Shown here piece after piece: positions 1 through 9,330 of a stretch of 64,000 nt of DNA. A model generated the notes under the pieces. The model was given only the letters and a program-made list of their open reading frames with translations, did not search any database and had not been told where the DNA came from. This DNA is from Roseovarius bejariae. Its GTDB lineage: Bacteria; Pseudomonadota; Alphaproteobacteria; Rhodobacterales; Rhodobacteraceae. Position numbers and translations under genes: made by a program. Location: NCBI RefSeq assembly GCF_009669325.1, contig NZ_SZWE01000001.1, forward strand, positions 2,547,501 through 2,611,500. Reading direction: 5' to 3'. Positions within the stretch are counted from its first letter, which is position 1, and each line of letters starts with the position of its first letter.

Positions 1-59
1 GCAAAGCCCAGGAGCTCCAGGATGGTCCCGCGCCCCGTGGCGCCGGCGGCCGTCGCTAA
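1..59 (+). CDS. rpsC: 30S ribosomal protein S3, C-terminal end (partial)
   Basis: Reading frame 3 gives the last 18 codons of a protein ending in a Gly/Arg-rich tail (GAGGRR) and a TAA stop at 57-59. A basic Gly/Arg tail directly upstream of rplP is what S3 shows in the conserved S10 operon order rpsC-rplP. The rest of the gene lies to the left of the window. The stop codon overlaps the Shine-Dalgarno sequence of rplP (AAGGAGG), so the two genes are probably translationally coupled. The identity is inferred mainly from position. Confidence 0.75.
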   Translation, partial: KAQELQDGPAPRGAGGRR

Positions 60-72
60 GGAGGACTGAACA

Positions 73-486
73 ATGCTTCAACCAAAGCGTACAAAGTTCC
101 GCAAGCAGCACAAGGGCCGCATCAAGGGCCTCGCCAAAGGTGGGTCGGACCTGAACTTCGGGTCCTACGGCCTCAAGGCCACCCAACCCGAGCGCGTGAC
201 CGCCCGTCAGATCGAGGCCGCCCGTCGTGCCATGACGCGTCACATGAAACGTCAGGGCCGCGTCTGGATCCGGATCTTCCCGGATGTCCCCGTGACCGCC
301 AAACCGATCGAGGTTCGGATGGGTAAAGGGAAAGGCTCGGTCGACCGTTGGGTTTGCAAAGTGAAGCCCGGTCGCGTGATGTTCGAGATCGACGGTGTGT
401 CCGACAGCGTCGCCATGGAGGCCCTGCGCCTCGCGGCGATGAAACTGCCGGTCAAGACCCGCGTCGTTGTTCGGGAAGATTGGTAA
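73..486 (+). CDS. rplP: 50S ribosomal protein L16
   Basis: 137 aa, the usual length for L16. L16 sits in the large subunit near the A site and helps position tRNA and assemble the peptidyl-transferase region. The N-terminus [16 protein letters not shown] and the basic loop [10 protein letters not shown] (residues 82-91) are L16 hallmarks. A strong AAGGAGG lies upstream of the ATG. In most bacteria rpmC follows at once. Here a bidirectional terminator and three unrelated genes intervene, so rplP ends its transcription unit. Confidence 0.98.
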   Translation: MLQPKRTKFRKQHKGRIKGLAKGGSDLNFGSYGLKATQPERVTARQIEAARRAMTRHMKRQGRVWIRIFPDVPVTAKPIEVRMGKGKGSVDRWVCKVKPGRVMFEIDGVSDSVAMEALRLAAMKLPVKTRVVVREDW

Positions 487-542
487 CGTCATTCGCTTGC
501 GAATGACGCGTGCGGTATAGCGGATTTCTGAAAGAAATCTGC
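487..542. repeat. two tandem perfect or near-perfect hairpins after rplP
   Basis: Hairpin A pairs CGTCATTCG (487-495) with CGAATGACG (500-508) around a CTTG loop. Hairpin B pairs GCGGATTTCT (520-529) with AGAAATCTGC (533-542), with one G-T wobble. They lie between the rplP stop and its terminator. A similar pair of hairpins followed by a terminator lies after rpmD (7114-7159). Likely roles are mRNA 3'-end protection or a small dispersed intergenic repeat; this is inference. Confidence 0.6.
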
Positions 543-564
543 GGGCCGCACCCCGGTGAAGAAA

Positions 565-600
565 AAGAAACCCCCGTCAGGAAACTGGCGGGGGTTTTTC
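565..600. terminator. bidirectional rho-independent terminator between rplP and the lysozyme-like gene
   Basis: The stem AAACCCCC-GTCAG (568-580) pairs with CTGGC-GGGGGTTT (585-597) around a GAAA tetraloop, with one G-T wobble. A T-run follows on the plus strand and a matching A-run precedes it, so it can end transcription of both convergent genes. Confidence 0.85.
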
Positions 601-603
601 TTT

Positions 604-1302
604 TTACCCATCCAAAATCGCCCGCACCTCCCGCGCAAAAACCGCATACTCCATCGTCGCCGTGTTCCCGGCATATCCCTGATAATAACTCCGCCCCGAG
701 GGCAGGGGCAGGCCGGCCCAGATTTTCGCAAGGTTCAGCATGAAGGTCTCTGCCGTGATCTCCCCGGTCTGCGCCTTCAAAAAACCCGCATCGCCCAGCA
801 ACAGGTTGGCCAGACGGTCCTGCACCTCCGGGCTGAACCGGGTCTCGGGCGGCAGGCCCAGCCGTTTCACCGAATGCCGCAAGGTCGCCGGGATAAACTG
901 ATACCGGCCGATGGCATGAGGTTGCCCCGGCGTGGCGGCAATCCATGCAAAGATCTCACCCAAACTCATATCCGTCGGGCGTTTGGGCGGTTTCACCCGT
1001 GCCCCGTGTTGCACCGCGTCATATCCCATTGGCCCGGCCTCGGCCCGGGCGATCAGATCGTGCAATCGCGCGGCCTTGCCACCGCCTTGCCGCAACGGCG
1101 CCTCCCTCCGCCCGGGTAAGGCGGCGAATAGCCCACCGTCGGCCTCATCCATGAAAAGGCTTGCCAATCGCGCCTTGGCCGTCGTTTCGCCCTGCACCGT
1201 AAACAGAGGTTGCCGGGCCGCGAACAGGCCTGCCGCCGATGGCTCAGCAAGGCCCGCGCCTGCAAAGACCATCCATATACAAACCGCGATAATAACCCGC
1301 AT
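604..1302 (-). CDS. secreted lysozyme-like protein (lambda R / GH104-like fold)
   Basis: 232 aa from the ATG at 1302. This start is preferred over one nine codons upstream because GAAAGGGG lies about 8 nt before it and it opens directly into a Sec signal peptide (residues 1-19, ending GLA-EP). The mature part resembles phage lambda endolysin: a helix with a candidate catalytic Glu88 (ARAEAG), the GRYQ motif at 132-135, a helical segment, and KIWAGLP at 193-199, matching the lambda NIWASLP region. A periplasmic role in peptidoglycan cleavage is inferred. It is divergent from the next gene and convergent with rplP. Confidence 0.6.
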   Translation of the reverse strand: MRVIIAVCIWMVFAGAGLAEPSAAGLFAARQPLFTVQGETTAKARLASLFMDEADGGLFAALPGRREAPLRQGGGKAARLHDLIARAEAGPMGYDAVQHGARVKPPKRPTDMSLGEIFAWIAATPGQPHAIGRYQFIPATLRHSVKRLGLPPETRFSPEVQDRLANLLLGDAGFLKAQTGEITAETFMLNLAKIWAGLPLPSGRSYYQGYAGNTATMEYAVFAREVRAILDG

Positions 1303-1396
1303 TGCCCTTGCCCCTTTCTGGTGCCTCAATGCGGGGTATGGCGCAAAGACCTAAAGATTTCCTTGCCTTTGGCCCCACGCGCGGTATCACGCGGCC

Positions 1397-2017
1397 ATGG
1401 CACAGATAGATTCCCTTTTCGTCACCCGTCTTTACCGCGCCGCTTTGTCCGAACATGGCCCCGCCATCGACGCGCAGGAGCTTGAGGCGTCTTGTTATTC
1501 CATCGCCGAAGATGACGAGGCAGGGCAGGAGTGGTGCGAAACCGAAGGCTACCCCGGCTATACCTCCTATGCCTCGCTCACCGATTTGCCGTGGCGCTTC
1601 CCGATCTTCGCCGATCTGGTCGAGGCGCTGGACAAACACGTCGCCGCCTTCGCCGAAGATCTGGAATTCGATCTCGACGGGCGCGAATTGAAGCTTGAAG
1701 ACCTCTGGATCAACATCCTGCCCGAAGGCGGCACGCATTCATCGCACCTGCACCCGCATTCGGTGATTTCCGGCACCACCTATGTGTCCATGCCCGATGG
1801 GGCCAGCGCCCTGAAACTCGAAGACCCGCGCTCGGCCCGGATGATGGCCGCCCCGGCGCGCAAAAAAGGCGCCCGGCGGGAGTTGCAGACCTTCACCTAT
1901 GAAAAACCCAAGGTCGGCGACGTTCTGCTCTGGGAAAGCTGGCTGCGCCACGAAGTGCCGATGAACATGTCCGAAGACGACCGGATTTCGGTCAGCTTCA
2001 ATTACGCCTGGGCGTGA
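1397..2017 (+). CDS. 2OG-Fe(II) oxygenase-like protein (TIGR02466-type family)
   Basis: 206 aa. The C-terminal half (residues 100-206) shows a double-stranded beta-helix pattern: WINILPEGGTHSSHLHPHS carries a histidine cluster (H117, H119, H121), H185 lies in WLRHEVP, and R196 in RISVSFN suits 2-oxoglutarate carboxylate binding. This matches a family annotated as putative 2OG-Fe(II) oxygenase; the substrate is unknown. It is divergent from the lysozyme-like gene and sits inside the interrupted ribosomal cluster. The exact iron ligands cannot be assigned by eye. Confidence 0.65.
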   Translation: MAQIDSLFVTRLYRAALSEHGPAIDAQELEASCYSIAEDDEAGQEWCETEGYPGYTSYASLTDLPWRFPIFADLVEALDKHVAAFAEDLEFDLDGRELKLEDLWINILPEGGTHSSHLHPHSVISGTTYVSMPDGASALKLEDPRSARMMAAPARKKGARRELQTFTYEKPKVGDVLLWESWLRHEVPMNMSEDDRISVSFNYAWA

Positions 2018-2034
2018 TCACGACGTTCTTTTCG

Positions 2035-2047
2035 TATTTTGAAAATA
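2035..2047. promoter_or_regulatory. AT-rich dyad upstream of the bacterioferritin gene
   Basis: TATTTT-G-AAAATA is a perfect 13-bp dyad about 70 nt upstream of the bacterioferritin ATG. It could be an operator for an iron-responsive regulator, since ferritin genes are commonly controlled by iron, but it matches no consensus I can name with certainty. Confidence 0.25.
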
Positions 2048-2116
2048 ATATGTGTTGGGGGTTCAAATCCGTGCATCAAGGCGTAGCTTGGATGCATAGG
2101 AAAAGGGAGCATCTCC

Positions 2117-2602
2117 ATGTCCAATGACACCACACTCAAAAACCTGAATACCGCGTTGCAGATGGAACTGACCGCAGCGCACCAATACCAGTTGCATGCC
2201 CATTTGCTGGACGATTGGGGGCTGGACAAGCTGGCCAGGCAGATGCGCGGAGAGTTCGACGAGGAAAACGGACACGCGGACAGGTTCCTCGAACGGATTT
2301 TTGCCCTTGGCGGAGAGCCGGAAATGGCCTTTGCCGCGACACCCAAGGTTTCCGGGTCCTTGCGTGACATGTTCCAAAGCGACCTCGACGACGAAAAGGA
2401 CGCGATCAAGTTCTACACGCAGGCCGCCAAGGCCGCCTACGAGGCGGATGATCTGGCCTCCAAGGCGCTGTTCGAAGGCATCGCGATAGAGGAGGAAGGC
2501 CACAAGGAATGGCTCGAACTCCAACTCAGCCTGCTGGACCGTCTGGGCGAGCAGCGCTACGCGTCGAAATATGTCACGGCGGGCGAAACCGTAGAAGACT
2601 AA
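2117..2602 (+). CDS. bfr: bacterioferritin-like iron storage protein without the haem-ligand Met
   Basis: 161 aa, the usual bacterioferritin length, a four-helix ferritin-like fold that oxidises Fe(II) and stores ferric mineral in a 24-mer. The ferroxidase ligands align with E. coli Bfr: Glu17, Glu50, His53, Glu93, Glu126 and His129. The Met that ligates haem between subunits in E. coli (Met52) aligns with Asn51 here (EENGHAD against EMKHAD), so this subunit probably cannot bind haem in the usual way. GGGAG precedes the ATG. The gene sits alone between the oxygenase-like gene and rpmC. Confidence 0.85.
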   Translation: MSNDTTLKNLNTALQMELTAAHQYQLHAHLLDDWGLDKLARQMRGEFDEENGHADRFLERIFALGGEPEMAFAATPKVSGSLRDMFQSDLDDEKDAIKFYTQAAKAAYEADDLASKALFEGIAIEEEGHKEWLELQLSLLDRLGEQRYASKYVTAGETVED

Positions 2603-2649
2603 GCCCGCGCGACGCGCGGTCAACGCCCGGGGGCAAGCCAAAGTTTTGC

Positions 2650-2678
2650 TTGCCCTCGAATTTTACCTCCCTTATAGA
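2650..2678 (+). promoter_or_regulatory. predicted sigma-70 promoter for the rpmC-led ribosomal operon
   Basis: TTGCCC (2650-2655), a 17-bp spacer and TATAGA (2673-2678) lie about 125 nt upstream of rpmC. The position is right for a promoter needed to transcribe the ribosomal genes downstream of the interruption. Confidence 0.6.
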
Positions 2679-2804
2679 GCGCCAATCCATGGGTCCCCCG
2701 CGCGTCGGGGGATTCGTGTTGTATTGCAATTCATCCACCAGGTCTCAGGTCACCCTGTACCAACCGACAGGGGCCCGCTGGTGTTTTGAGAAAGGAAAAA
2801 GGCG

Positions 2805-3011
2805 ATGAACGCCCAAGAGCTGAGAGACAAGACGCCCGACCAGCTGCGCGAGCAGCTGACCGAGCTGAAGAAAGAGCAGTTCAACCTGCGCTTTCAGGCT
2901 GCCACGGGGCAGCTGGAAAACCCCGCCCGGATGAAAACCGTGCGCCGCAACGCGGCCCGCGTTCTGACCATCCTCAACGAAAAAGCCGCTTCCGCGGCCG
3001 ACGCAGAATAA
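2805..3011 (+). CDS. rpmC: 50S ribosomal protein L29
   Basis: 68 aa, two long helices. The N-terminal [14 protein letters not shown] and the central [11 protein letters not shown] are typical of L29, which lies near the peptide exit tunnel and contacts trigger factor and SRP. AAAGGAAAAAGG precedes the ATG. It is first in the downstream ribosomal operon and is followed by rpsQ after 15 nt. Confidence 0.97.
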   Translation: MNAQELRDKTPDQLREQLTELKKEQFNLRFQAATGQLENPARMKTVRRNAARVLTILNEKAASAADAE

Positions 3012-3026
3012 GGGAGGCCTTGAGTT

Positions 3027-3257
3027 ATGCCCAAACGTATCCTTCAAGGCACCGTGACCAGCGACGCCAACGCCCAAACCGTGACCGTTTCGGTCGAACG
3101 CCGCTTCACGCACCCGGTTCTGAAGAAAACCATCCGTAAGTCCAAGAAGTACCGGGCTCACGATGAGAAGAACGCCTACAAAGTGGGTGATCGCGTGCGC
3201 ATCATCGAATGCGCTCCGAAATCGAAGACCAAACGCTGGGAAGTGCTGGAGGCGTAA
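3027..3257 (+). CDS. rpsQ: 30S ribosomal protein S17
   Basis: 76 aa, OB-fold primary 16S rRNA binder needed in early 30S assembly. The N-terminal [21 protein letters not shown] and the YKVGDRVRI segment are characteristic. It follows rpmC closely in the standard order. The spacer to rplN (83 nt) is longer than elsewhere in the operon and contains a G/C-rich imperfect hairpin. Confidence 0.97.
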   Translation: MPKRILQGTVTSDANAQTVTVSVERRFTHPVLKKTIRKSKKYRAHDEKNAYKVGDRVRIIECAPKSKTKRWEVLEA

Positions 3258-3340
3258 GCCTCCGTCACGGACCGGTATAATCGAAACCCTGGGGTCCACG
3301 GCCTGACTGCAAGGCGGCCCCAAAGGTCGGGAGAAACCAA

Positions 3341-3709
3341 ATGATCCAGATGCAGACCAATCTGGATGTTGCTGACAACTCCGGCGCGCGCCGGGTTCAG
3401 TGCATCAAGGTCCTGGGTGGCTCCAAGCGTAAATACGCGTCCGTCGGCGACATCATTGTCGTCTCGGTAAAAGAAGCCATCCCGCGCGGCCGCGTGAAAA
3501 AGGGTGACGTCCGAAAGGCCGTCGTCGTGCGCACCGCCAAGGAAGTTCGCCGGGAAGACGGCACCGCGATCCGCTTCGATCGCAACGCCGCCGTGATCCT
3601 CAACAACAACAACGAGCCGGTCGGCACCCGTATCTTCGGGCCGGTGGTTCGCGAGTTGCGCGGCAAGAACTTCATGAAAATCATCTCGCTCGCCCCGGAG
3701 GTGCTGTAA
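3341..3709 (+). CDS. rplN: 50S ribosomal protein L14
   Basis: 122 aa, exactly the usual L14 length. The [17 protein letters not shown] start and the [21 protein letters not shown] segment are diagnostic. L14 binds 23S rRNA and forms an intersubunit bridge with 16S rRNA. GGGAGAAACCAA precedes the ATG. rplX begins 1 nt after the stop, so the two are translationally coupled. Confidence 0.98.
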   Translation: MIQMQTNLDVADNSGARRVQCIKVLGGSKRKYASVGDIIVVSVKEAIPRGRVKKGDVRKAVVVRTAKEVRREDGTAIRFDRNAAVILNNNNEPVGTRIFGPVVRELRGKNFMKIISLAPEVL

Positions 3710-3710
3710 G

Positions 3711-4022
3711 ATGGCTGCTAAACTGAAAAAAGGCGACAAGGTCGTCGTGCTCGCCGGCAAGGACAAGGGCAAGGAAGGCACCATCGCCTCCGTTGACCCC
3801 AAGGCCGGCAAAGCCGTGGTCGAAGGCATCAACATGGCCATCCGCCACACCCGCCAAAGCCAGAACAGTCAAGGCGGCCGCCTGCCCAAGGCCCTGCCGA
3901 TCGACCTCAGCAACCTGGCGTTTCTGGACAAGAACGGCAAACCCACCCGCGTTGGCTTCAAGACCGAAGGCGACAAGAAGGTGCGTTTCGCCAAGACCAC
4001 GGGGGACGTGATCGATGCTTGA
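3711..4022 (+). CDS. rplX: 50S ribosomal protein L24
   Basis: 103 aa with an N-terminal KOW motif ([17 protein letters not shown]), typical of L24, an assembly initiator that binds the 5' end of 23S rRNA. The last codons overlap the start of rplE by 8 nt, which implies coupled translation. Confidence 0.97.
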   Translation: MAAKLKKGDKVVVLAGKDKGKEGTIASVDPKAGKAVVEGINMAIRHTRQSQNSQGGRLPKALPIDLSNLAFLDKNGKPTRVGFKTEGDKKVRFAKTTGDVIDA

Positions 4023-4578
4023 TACCGCAAATTACACCCCGCGTCTGCGCCAGCAGTTCCGCGACACGATCAAAGCGGCTCTGAAAGAAGAGTTTGGCTA
4101 TACCAACGACATGCAGATCCCGCGCCTGGACAAGATCGTCCTGAACATCGGCTGCGGTGCCGAAGCGGTCAAAGACTCCAAGAAAGCCAAATCGGCCCAG
4201 GAAGACCTGACCATGATCGCCGGCCAACAGGCCGTCGTGACCAAGGCAAAGAACTCGATCGCCGGTTTCCGCGTTCGTGAAGACATGCCGCTCGGTGCCA
4301 AGGTGACCCTGCGCGGTGACCGCATGTACGAATTCCTCGATCGTCTGATCACGATTGCAATGCCCCGCATCCGCGACTTCCGCGGCGTGTCGGGCAAATC
4401 CTTCGATGGTCGTGGCAACTATGCCATGGGCCTCAAGGAACACATCGTGTTCCCCGAGATCAACTTCGACAAGGTCGATGAGGTCTGGGGCATGGACATC
4501 ATTATCGCCACCACGGCGCAAACCGACGCTGAAGCCAAGGCGCTGTTGAAGCACTTCAACATGCCCTTCAACAGCTGA
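4015..4578 (+). CDS. rplE: 50S ribosomal protein L5
   Basis: 187 aa. L5 binds 5S rRNA and the P-site tRNA region. Conserved segments include [36 protein letters not shown] and the C-terminal [20 protein letters not shown]. The ATG lies inside the end of rplX. The gene is intact and in standard order. Confidence 0.98.
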   Translation: MLDTANYTPRLRQQFRDTIKAALKEEFGYTNDMQIPRLDKIVLNIGCGAEAVKDSKKAKSAQEDLTMIAGQQAVVTKAKNSIAGFRVREDMPLGAKVTLRGDRMYEFLDRLITIAMPRIRDFRGVSGKSFDGRGNYAMGLKEHIVFPEINFDKVDEVWGMDIIIATTAQTDAEAKALLKHFNMPFNS

Positions 4579-4596
4579 TCGCGGGAGGAATTTGAT

Positions 4597-4902
4597 ATGG
4601 CTAAAAAAGCAATGATCGAACGCGAGAAGAAGCGTCAGCGCCTGGTTGCGAAATACGTCGCCAAGCGGGCCGCTCTCAAAGAGATCATCAACGACGAAAG
4701 CAAGCCGATGGAAGAGCGTTTCCGCGCCTCCCTGAAGCTGGCGGAACTGCCGCGCAACAGCTCGGCCACCCGGTTGCACAACCGCTGCCAGCTGACGGGC
4801 CGTCCGCATGCTTACTACCGTAAACTCAAAGTGTCGCGGATCGCCCTGCGCGAACTTGGCTCGAATGGCCAAGCTCCCGGCATGGTGAAATCGAGCTGGT
4901 AA
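4597..4902 (+). CDS. rpsN: 30S ribosomal protein S14 (zinc-independent type)
   Basis: 101 aa, the long C-minus type of S14 without the CXXC zinc pairs. It ends with the conserved segment [22 protein letters not shown]14 belongs to the 30S head. GGGAGGAATTTGAT precedes the ATG. It lies between rplE and rpsH as expected. Confidence 0.97.
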   Translation: MAKKAMIEREKKRQRLVAKYVAKRAALKEIINDESKPMEERFRASLKLAELPRNSSATRLHNRCQLTGRPHAYYRKLKVSRIALRELGSNGQAPGMVKSSW

Positions 4903-4915
4903 GGAGGACGATTAG

Positions 4916-5308
4916 ATGAACGATCCTATCGGCGATATGCTCACCCGGATCCGCAACGCAGCCATGCGTGGCAAGTCCACCGTCATGTGCCCGGCCTCCA
5001 AGCTGCGCGCATGGGTTCTGGACGTGCTGGCGGACGAAGGTTACATCCGCGGCTATGAAAAAGTGACCGGCGCAAACGGTCACCCGGCCCTGGAAATCAG
5101 CCTGAAGTACTTCGAAGGCGCCCCCGCCATTCGCGAAATGAAACGGGTCTCCAAACCCGGTCGTCGCGTCTATGCGAGCGTCAATGACATCCCGTCGGTC
5201 CGTCAGGGCCTGGGCGTGTCGATTGTCTCCACCCCCAAGGGTGTGATGTCGGACGCATCCGCACGCGCCGCCAACGTCGGTGGCGAAGTGCTTTGCACCG
5301 TATTCTAA
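4916..5308 (+). CDS. rpsH: 30S ribosomal protein S8
   Basis: 130 aa, the usual S8 length. It binds the central domain of 16S rRNA, and in E. coli it also represses the spc operon by binding near rplE. The [15 protein letters not shown] start and the C-terminal [22 protein letters not shown] are diagnostic. AAGGAGG is well placed before the ATG. Confidence 0.98.
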   Translation: MNDPIGDMLTRIRNAAMRGKSTVMCPASKLRAWVLDVLADEGYIRGYEKVTGANGHPALEISLKYFEGAPAIREMKRVSKPGRRVYASVNDIPSVRQGLGVSIVSTPKGVMSDASARAANVGGEVLCTVF

Positions 5309-5320
5309 GGAGGCCCGAAC

Positions 5321-5854
5321 ATGTCTCGTATCGGTAAACAACCCGTGGCCCTGCCCGATGGCGTTACTGCCTCGCTCAGCGGCCAGACCATCGAAGTGAA
5401 GGGGCCCAAGGCCACCAAGACCTTCACCGCGACCGATGACGTCACCATCACCATCGAGGATGGCCAGGTGACGGTTGCGCCGCGCGGCAAATCCAAGCGC
5501 GCGCGCCAACAGTGGGGGATGACCCGCACGATCATCGCGAACCTGGTCCACGGCTCCAACGAACCCTTCAAGAAAGAGCTCGAAATTCAGGGCGTGGGCT
5601 ACCGCGCTCAGATTCAGGGCAACATCGTGAAGCTTAACCTCGGCCTCAGCCACGACGTGGATTTCGAGGTTCCGGAAGGTGTGACTGTCACCGCGCCCAA
5701 GCCCACCGAACTGGTGGTCGAAGGCTATGACAAGCAACTCGTCGGTCAGGTCGCGGCAAACATCCGCGATTGGCGCCGCCCCGAGCCCTACAAGGGCAAA
5801 GGGATCCGCTACAAGGGCGAGTACATCTTCCAGAAGGAAGGCAAGAAGAAGTAA
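5321..5854 (+). CDS. rplF: 50S ribosomal protein L6
   Basis: 177 aa made of two homologous alpha/beta domains. [15 protein letters not shown] at the N-terminus and [18 protein letters not shown] near the C-terminus are typical. L6 lies near the GTPase-associated centre. AAGGAGG precedes the ATG, 12 nt after rpsH. Confidence 0.98.
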   Translation: MSRIGKQPVALPDGVTASLSGQTIEVKGPKATKTFTATDDVTITIEDGQVTVAPRGKSKRARQQWGMTRTIIANLVHGSNEPFKKELEIQGVGYRAQIQGNIVKLNLGLSHDVDFEVPEGVTVTAPKPTELVVEGYDKQLVGQVAANIRDWRRPEPYKGKGIRYKGEYIFQKEGKKK

Positions 5855-5866
5855 GGAACGCGACAG

Positions 5867-6226
5867 ATGGCAAACAGCAAAAGAAAACTGTTCCAAAAAC
5901 GCCGCCTGCGCGTTCGGAGCAAACTTCGCAAGGTCAACGCAGGGCGTCCGCGCCTCAGCGTGCATCGTTCGAGCAAGAACCTCAGCGTGCAGATTATCGA
6001 CGATCTCAACGGCGTCACCCTGGCCTCGGCCTCGACGCTCGAAAAAGATCTGGGCCTCAAGGGCAAGAACAACCTCGAAGCCGCCGCGAAAATCGGCAGC
6101 ACGATCGCCGAGCGCGCCAAGAAGGCCGGCATCACCGAGGCACAGTTCGACCGTGGCGGCTTCCTCTTCCATGGCCGGATCAAGGCCGTGGCGGACGCAG
6201 CCCGCGAAGGCGGTCTGAAAATCTAA
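5867..6226 (+). CDS. rplR: 50S ribosomal protein L18
   Basis: 119 aa. L18 binds 5S rRNA. The basic N-terminus ([19 protein letters not shown]), [12 protein letters not shown] and the C-terminal [24 protein letters not shown] are diagnostic. It is followed by an unusually long spacer (121 nt) with strong hairpins before rpsE. Confidence 0.98.
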   Translation: MANSKRKLFQKRRLRVRSKLRKVNAGRPRLSVHRSSKNLSVQIIDDLNGVTLASASTLEKDLGLKGKNNLEAAAKIGSTIAERAKKAGITEAQFDRGGFLFHGRIKAVADAAREGGLKI

Positions 6227-6232
6227 GGTGTA

Positions 6233-6303
6233 GGGGGCCGGTGTTGCTGGCCCCCTCGATGATCAGGGTCGCGGCCATGGTGCCGCGACACCAGTGATCG
6301 AGA
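6233..6303 (+). promoter_or_regulatory. structured spacer between rplR and rpsE
   Basis: GGGGGCC (6233-6239) pairs with GGCCCCC (6249-6255) but no T-run follows. Next comes a nested structure: CTCGAT-ATCA pairs with TGATCGAG at the base and GTCGCGGC pairs with GCCGCGAC inside. The spacer could be an attenuator or a protein-binding RNA element; function is inferred only from pairing. Confidence 0.4.
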
Positions 6304-6347
6304 CAACCGGAATGGTGCCGCAGGGTGCCGCATGGAAAGGATGCCAA

Positions 6348-6911
6348 ATGGCAAGAGATGACAACCGCCGCGGAGGTCGCGATCGCGACGAAGCGCCGGA
6401 ATTCGCAGATCGCCTTGTCGCGATCAACCGCGTGTCGAAAACCGTGAAAGGTGGTAAGCGCTTCGGCTTTGCCGCTCTCGTGGTCGTCGGCGATCAGAAA
6501 GGCCGCGTCGGCTTCGGCAAGGGCAAGGCCAAAGAGGTGCCCGAGGCGATCCGCAAGGCGACCGAACAAGCCAAGCGCAAGATGATCCGTGTGCCCCTGA
6601 AAGAGGGCCGCACCCTGCACCACGACGGTTTTGGTCGTCACGGCGCGGGCAAGGTCGTGATGCGCACGGCGCCGACCGGGACCGGTATCATCGCCGGTGG
6701 TCCGATGCGTGCCGTGTTCGAAATGCTGGGCGTGCATGACGTCGTGGCGAAATCGACCGGGTCGCAGAACCCCTATGCGATGATCCACGCCACCCTGAAC
6801 GCGCTGCAATTCCAATCCAGCCCCCGCATGGTGGCACAGCGCCGCGGTAAAAAGGTCGCCGACATCCTGAAAAAGGATGACGCACCGGCCAAAGAATCCG
6901 CCGAAGCGTAA
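6348..6911 (+). CDS. rpsE: 30S ribosomal protein S5
   Basis: 187 aa from the ATG at 6348. An earlier in-frame ATG at 6294 would add 18 residues not typical of S5 and lies inside the hairpin region, whereas GAAAGG precedes 6348. S5 acts in decoding fidelity and mRNA unwinding at the entry channel. [20 protein letters not shown] and [18 protein letters not shown] are the N-terminal double-stranded-RNA-binding-like signature, followed by the C-terminal S5 domain. Confidence 0.97.
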   Translation: MARDDNRRGGRDRDEAPEFADRLVAINRVSKTVKGGKRFGFAALVVVGDQKGRVGFGKGKAKEVPEAIRKATEQAKRKMIRVPLKEGRTLHHDGFGRHGAGKVVMRTAPTGTGIIAGGPMRAVFEMLGVHDVVAKSTGSQNPYAMIHATLNALQFQSSPRMVAQRRGKKVADILKKDDAPAKESAEA

Positions 6912-6923
6912 GGAGAGCGACCA

Positions 6924-7112
6924 ATGGCCAAGACTATCGTCGTCAAACAAATCGGCTCGCCGATCCGCCGCCCCGAGAAACAGCGCCAGACGCTGATCGG
7001 GTTGGGCCTGAACAAGATGCACAAGACCCGCGAGCTGGAAGACACCCCGGCCGTGCGCGGCATGATCGCCAAGATCCCGCACATGGTCGAAATCATCGAG
7101 GAAAAGGGCTGA
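6924..7112 (+). CDS. rpmD: 50S ribosomal protein L30
   Basis: 62 aa. [29 protein letters not shown] is the classic L30 core. AAGGAGAG precedes the ATG. Unlike the tight packing in E. coli, transcription probably ends after this gene at tandem hairpins and a terminator, and rplO restarts from its own promoter. Confidence 0.97.
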   Translation: MAKTIVVKQIGSPIRRPEKQRQTLIGLGLNKMHKTRELEDTPAVRGMIAKIPHMVEIIEEKG

Positions 7113-7113
7113 G

Positions 7114-7159
7114 CCGTTTTCTTTAAAAGAAAACGGACCGGAAATTTTGAAAATTTCCG
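7114..7159. repeat. two tandem perfect hairpins after rpmD
   Basis: CCGTTTTCTT (7114-7123) pairs with AAGAAAACGG (7127-7136), and CGGAAATTTT (7139-7148) pairs with AAAATTTCCG (7150-7159). Both are perfect inverted repeats of 10 bp. Organisation resembles the pair after rplP (487-542): two hairpins, then a GAAA-loop terminator. Confidence 0.65.
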
Positions 7160-7173
7160 CCGCCAAGGTCCAG

Positions 7174-7205
7174 ACGCCCCGGTCAGAAATGGCCGGGGCG
7201 TTTTG
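7174..7205 (+). terminator. rho-independent terminator after rpmD
   Basis: ACGCCCCGG (7174-7182) pairs perfectly with CCGGGGCGT (7193-7201), extended by three inner pairs (one wobble) around a GAAA tetraloop, and is followed by TTTTGC. It splits the spc gene set into two transcription units. Confidence 0.85.
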
Positions 7206-7246
7206 CATTTAATGATGGGGCAGGGGGGTGCACATTTCTTGCCCCC

Positions 7247-7275
7247 TTGCATCGCGCCCTTTCACCCCTTATACG
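7247..7275 (+). promoter_or_regulatory. predicted promoter for rplO-secY-adk
   Basis: TTGCAT (7247-7252), 17 bp, TATACG (7270-7275), about 100 nt upstream of the rplO start and just after the rpmD terminator. Its layout resembles that of the predicted promoter before rpmC. Confidence 0.55.
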
Positions 7276-7374
7276 CCCGCGGGTGGCCTCTTGGGCTACG
7301 ACTCAACATATCAAGAAACGCCGTGGTTGGCCTATCACGCTTCGGGGGTCACATCCGGCATCAGGAGAAGCGAC

Positions 7375-7848
7375 ATGAAACTGAACGAACTGCACGACAA
7401 TCCCGGCGCAACCAAACGCCGCAAGCGTATTGGCCGTGGCCCGGGCTCGGGCATGGGCAAAACCGGCGGCCGGGGCCTGAAGGGTCAGAAATCCCGCTCG
7501 GGTGTGGCCATCAAGGGCTTTGAAGGCGGCCAGATGCCGATCTATCAGCGCCTTCCCAAGCGCGGCTTTACCAAACCCAACCGCAAGAAATTCGCCGTGG
7601 TGAACCTCGGCCTGATCCAGAAATTCGTCGATGCGGGCAAGCTGGATGCGAAATCCGCCATCACCGAAGACGCGCTGCTTGATGCGGGCCTCGTGCGCCG
7701 CAAGCTCGACGGTGTGCGCGTTCTCGCCAAGGGCGAGGTGACCGGCAAGCTCAACATCGAAGTGACCGGCGCGTCGAAATCCGCCGTCGAAGCTGTCGAA
7801 AAGGCGGGTGGCTCCCTGACAGTCACAACCGCGCAGGCGGCTGAATAA
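7375..7848 (+). CDS. rplO: 50S ribosomal protein L15
   Basis: 157 aa from the ATG at 7375, chosen because AGGAGAAGCGAC precedes it and because [22 protein letters not shown] is the normal L15 start. A longer frame upstream is non-conserved leader. The glycine-rich [22 protein letters not shown] motif is diagnostic. L15 is a late assembly protein of the 50S subunit. Confidence 0.97.
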   Translation: MKLNELHDNPGATKRRKRIGRGPGSGMGKTGGRGLKGQKSRSGVAIKGFEGGQMPIYQRLPKRGFTKPNRKKFAVVNLGLIQKFVDAGKLDAKSAITEDALLDAGLVRRKLDGVRVLAKGEVTGKLNIEVTGASKSAVEAVEKAGGSLTVTTAQAAE

Positions 7849-7959
7849 CAGGTTGTGAGCGGCGCCCGCGCCGCTTACATAACCTTAAGTTTTCCCAAAC
7901 GCCGCCTGGGCCGGAAAACGGCTTGAGGCGGCGTTGTCGTTCAAGGAAGAGACCCGCGC

Positions 7960-9326
<1,367 letters not shown>

Positions 9327-9330
<4 letters not shown>

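Noticed and set aside
604..2602. Recent horizontal insertion in the ribosomal cluster
   Set aside because: Base composition looks like the surroundings and no integrase, IS end, tRNA or direct repeat was seen; kept only as an unusual gene order.
4826..6172. A 448-codon open frame antisense to rpsN-rplR
   Set aside because: It lies entirely opposite conserved ribosomal genes; high G+C third positions keep the antisense frame open. No start signal or recognisable protein.
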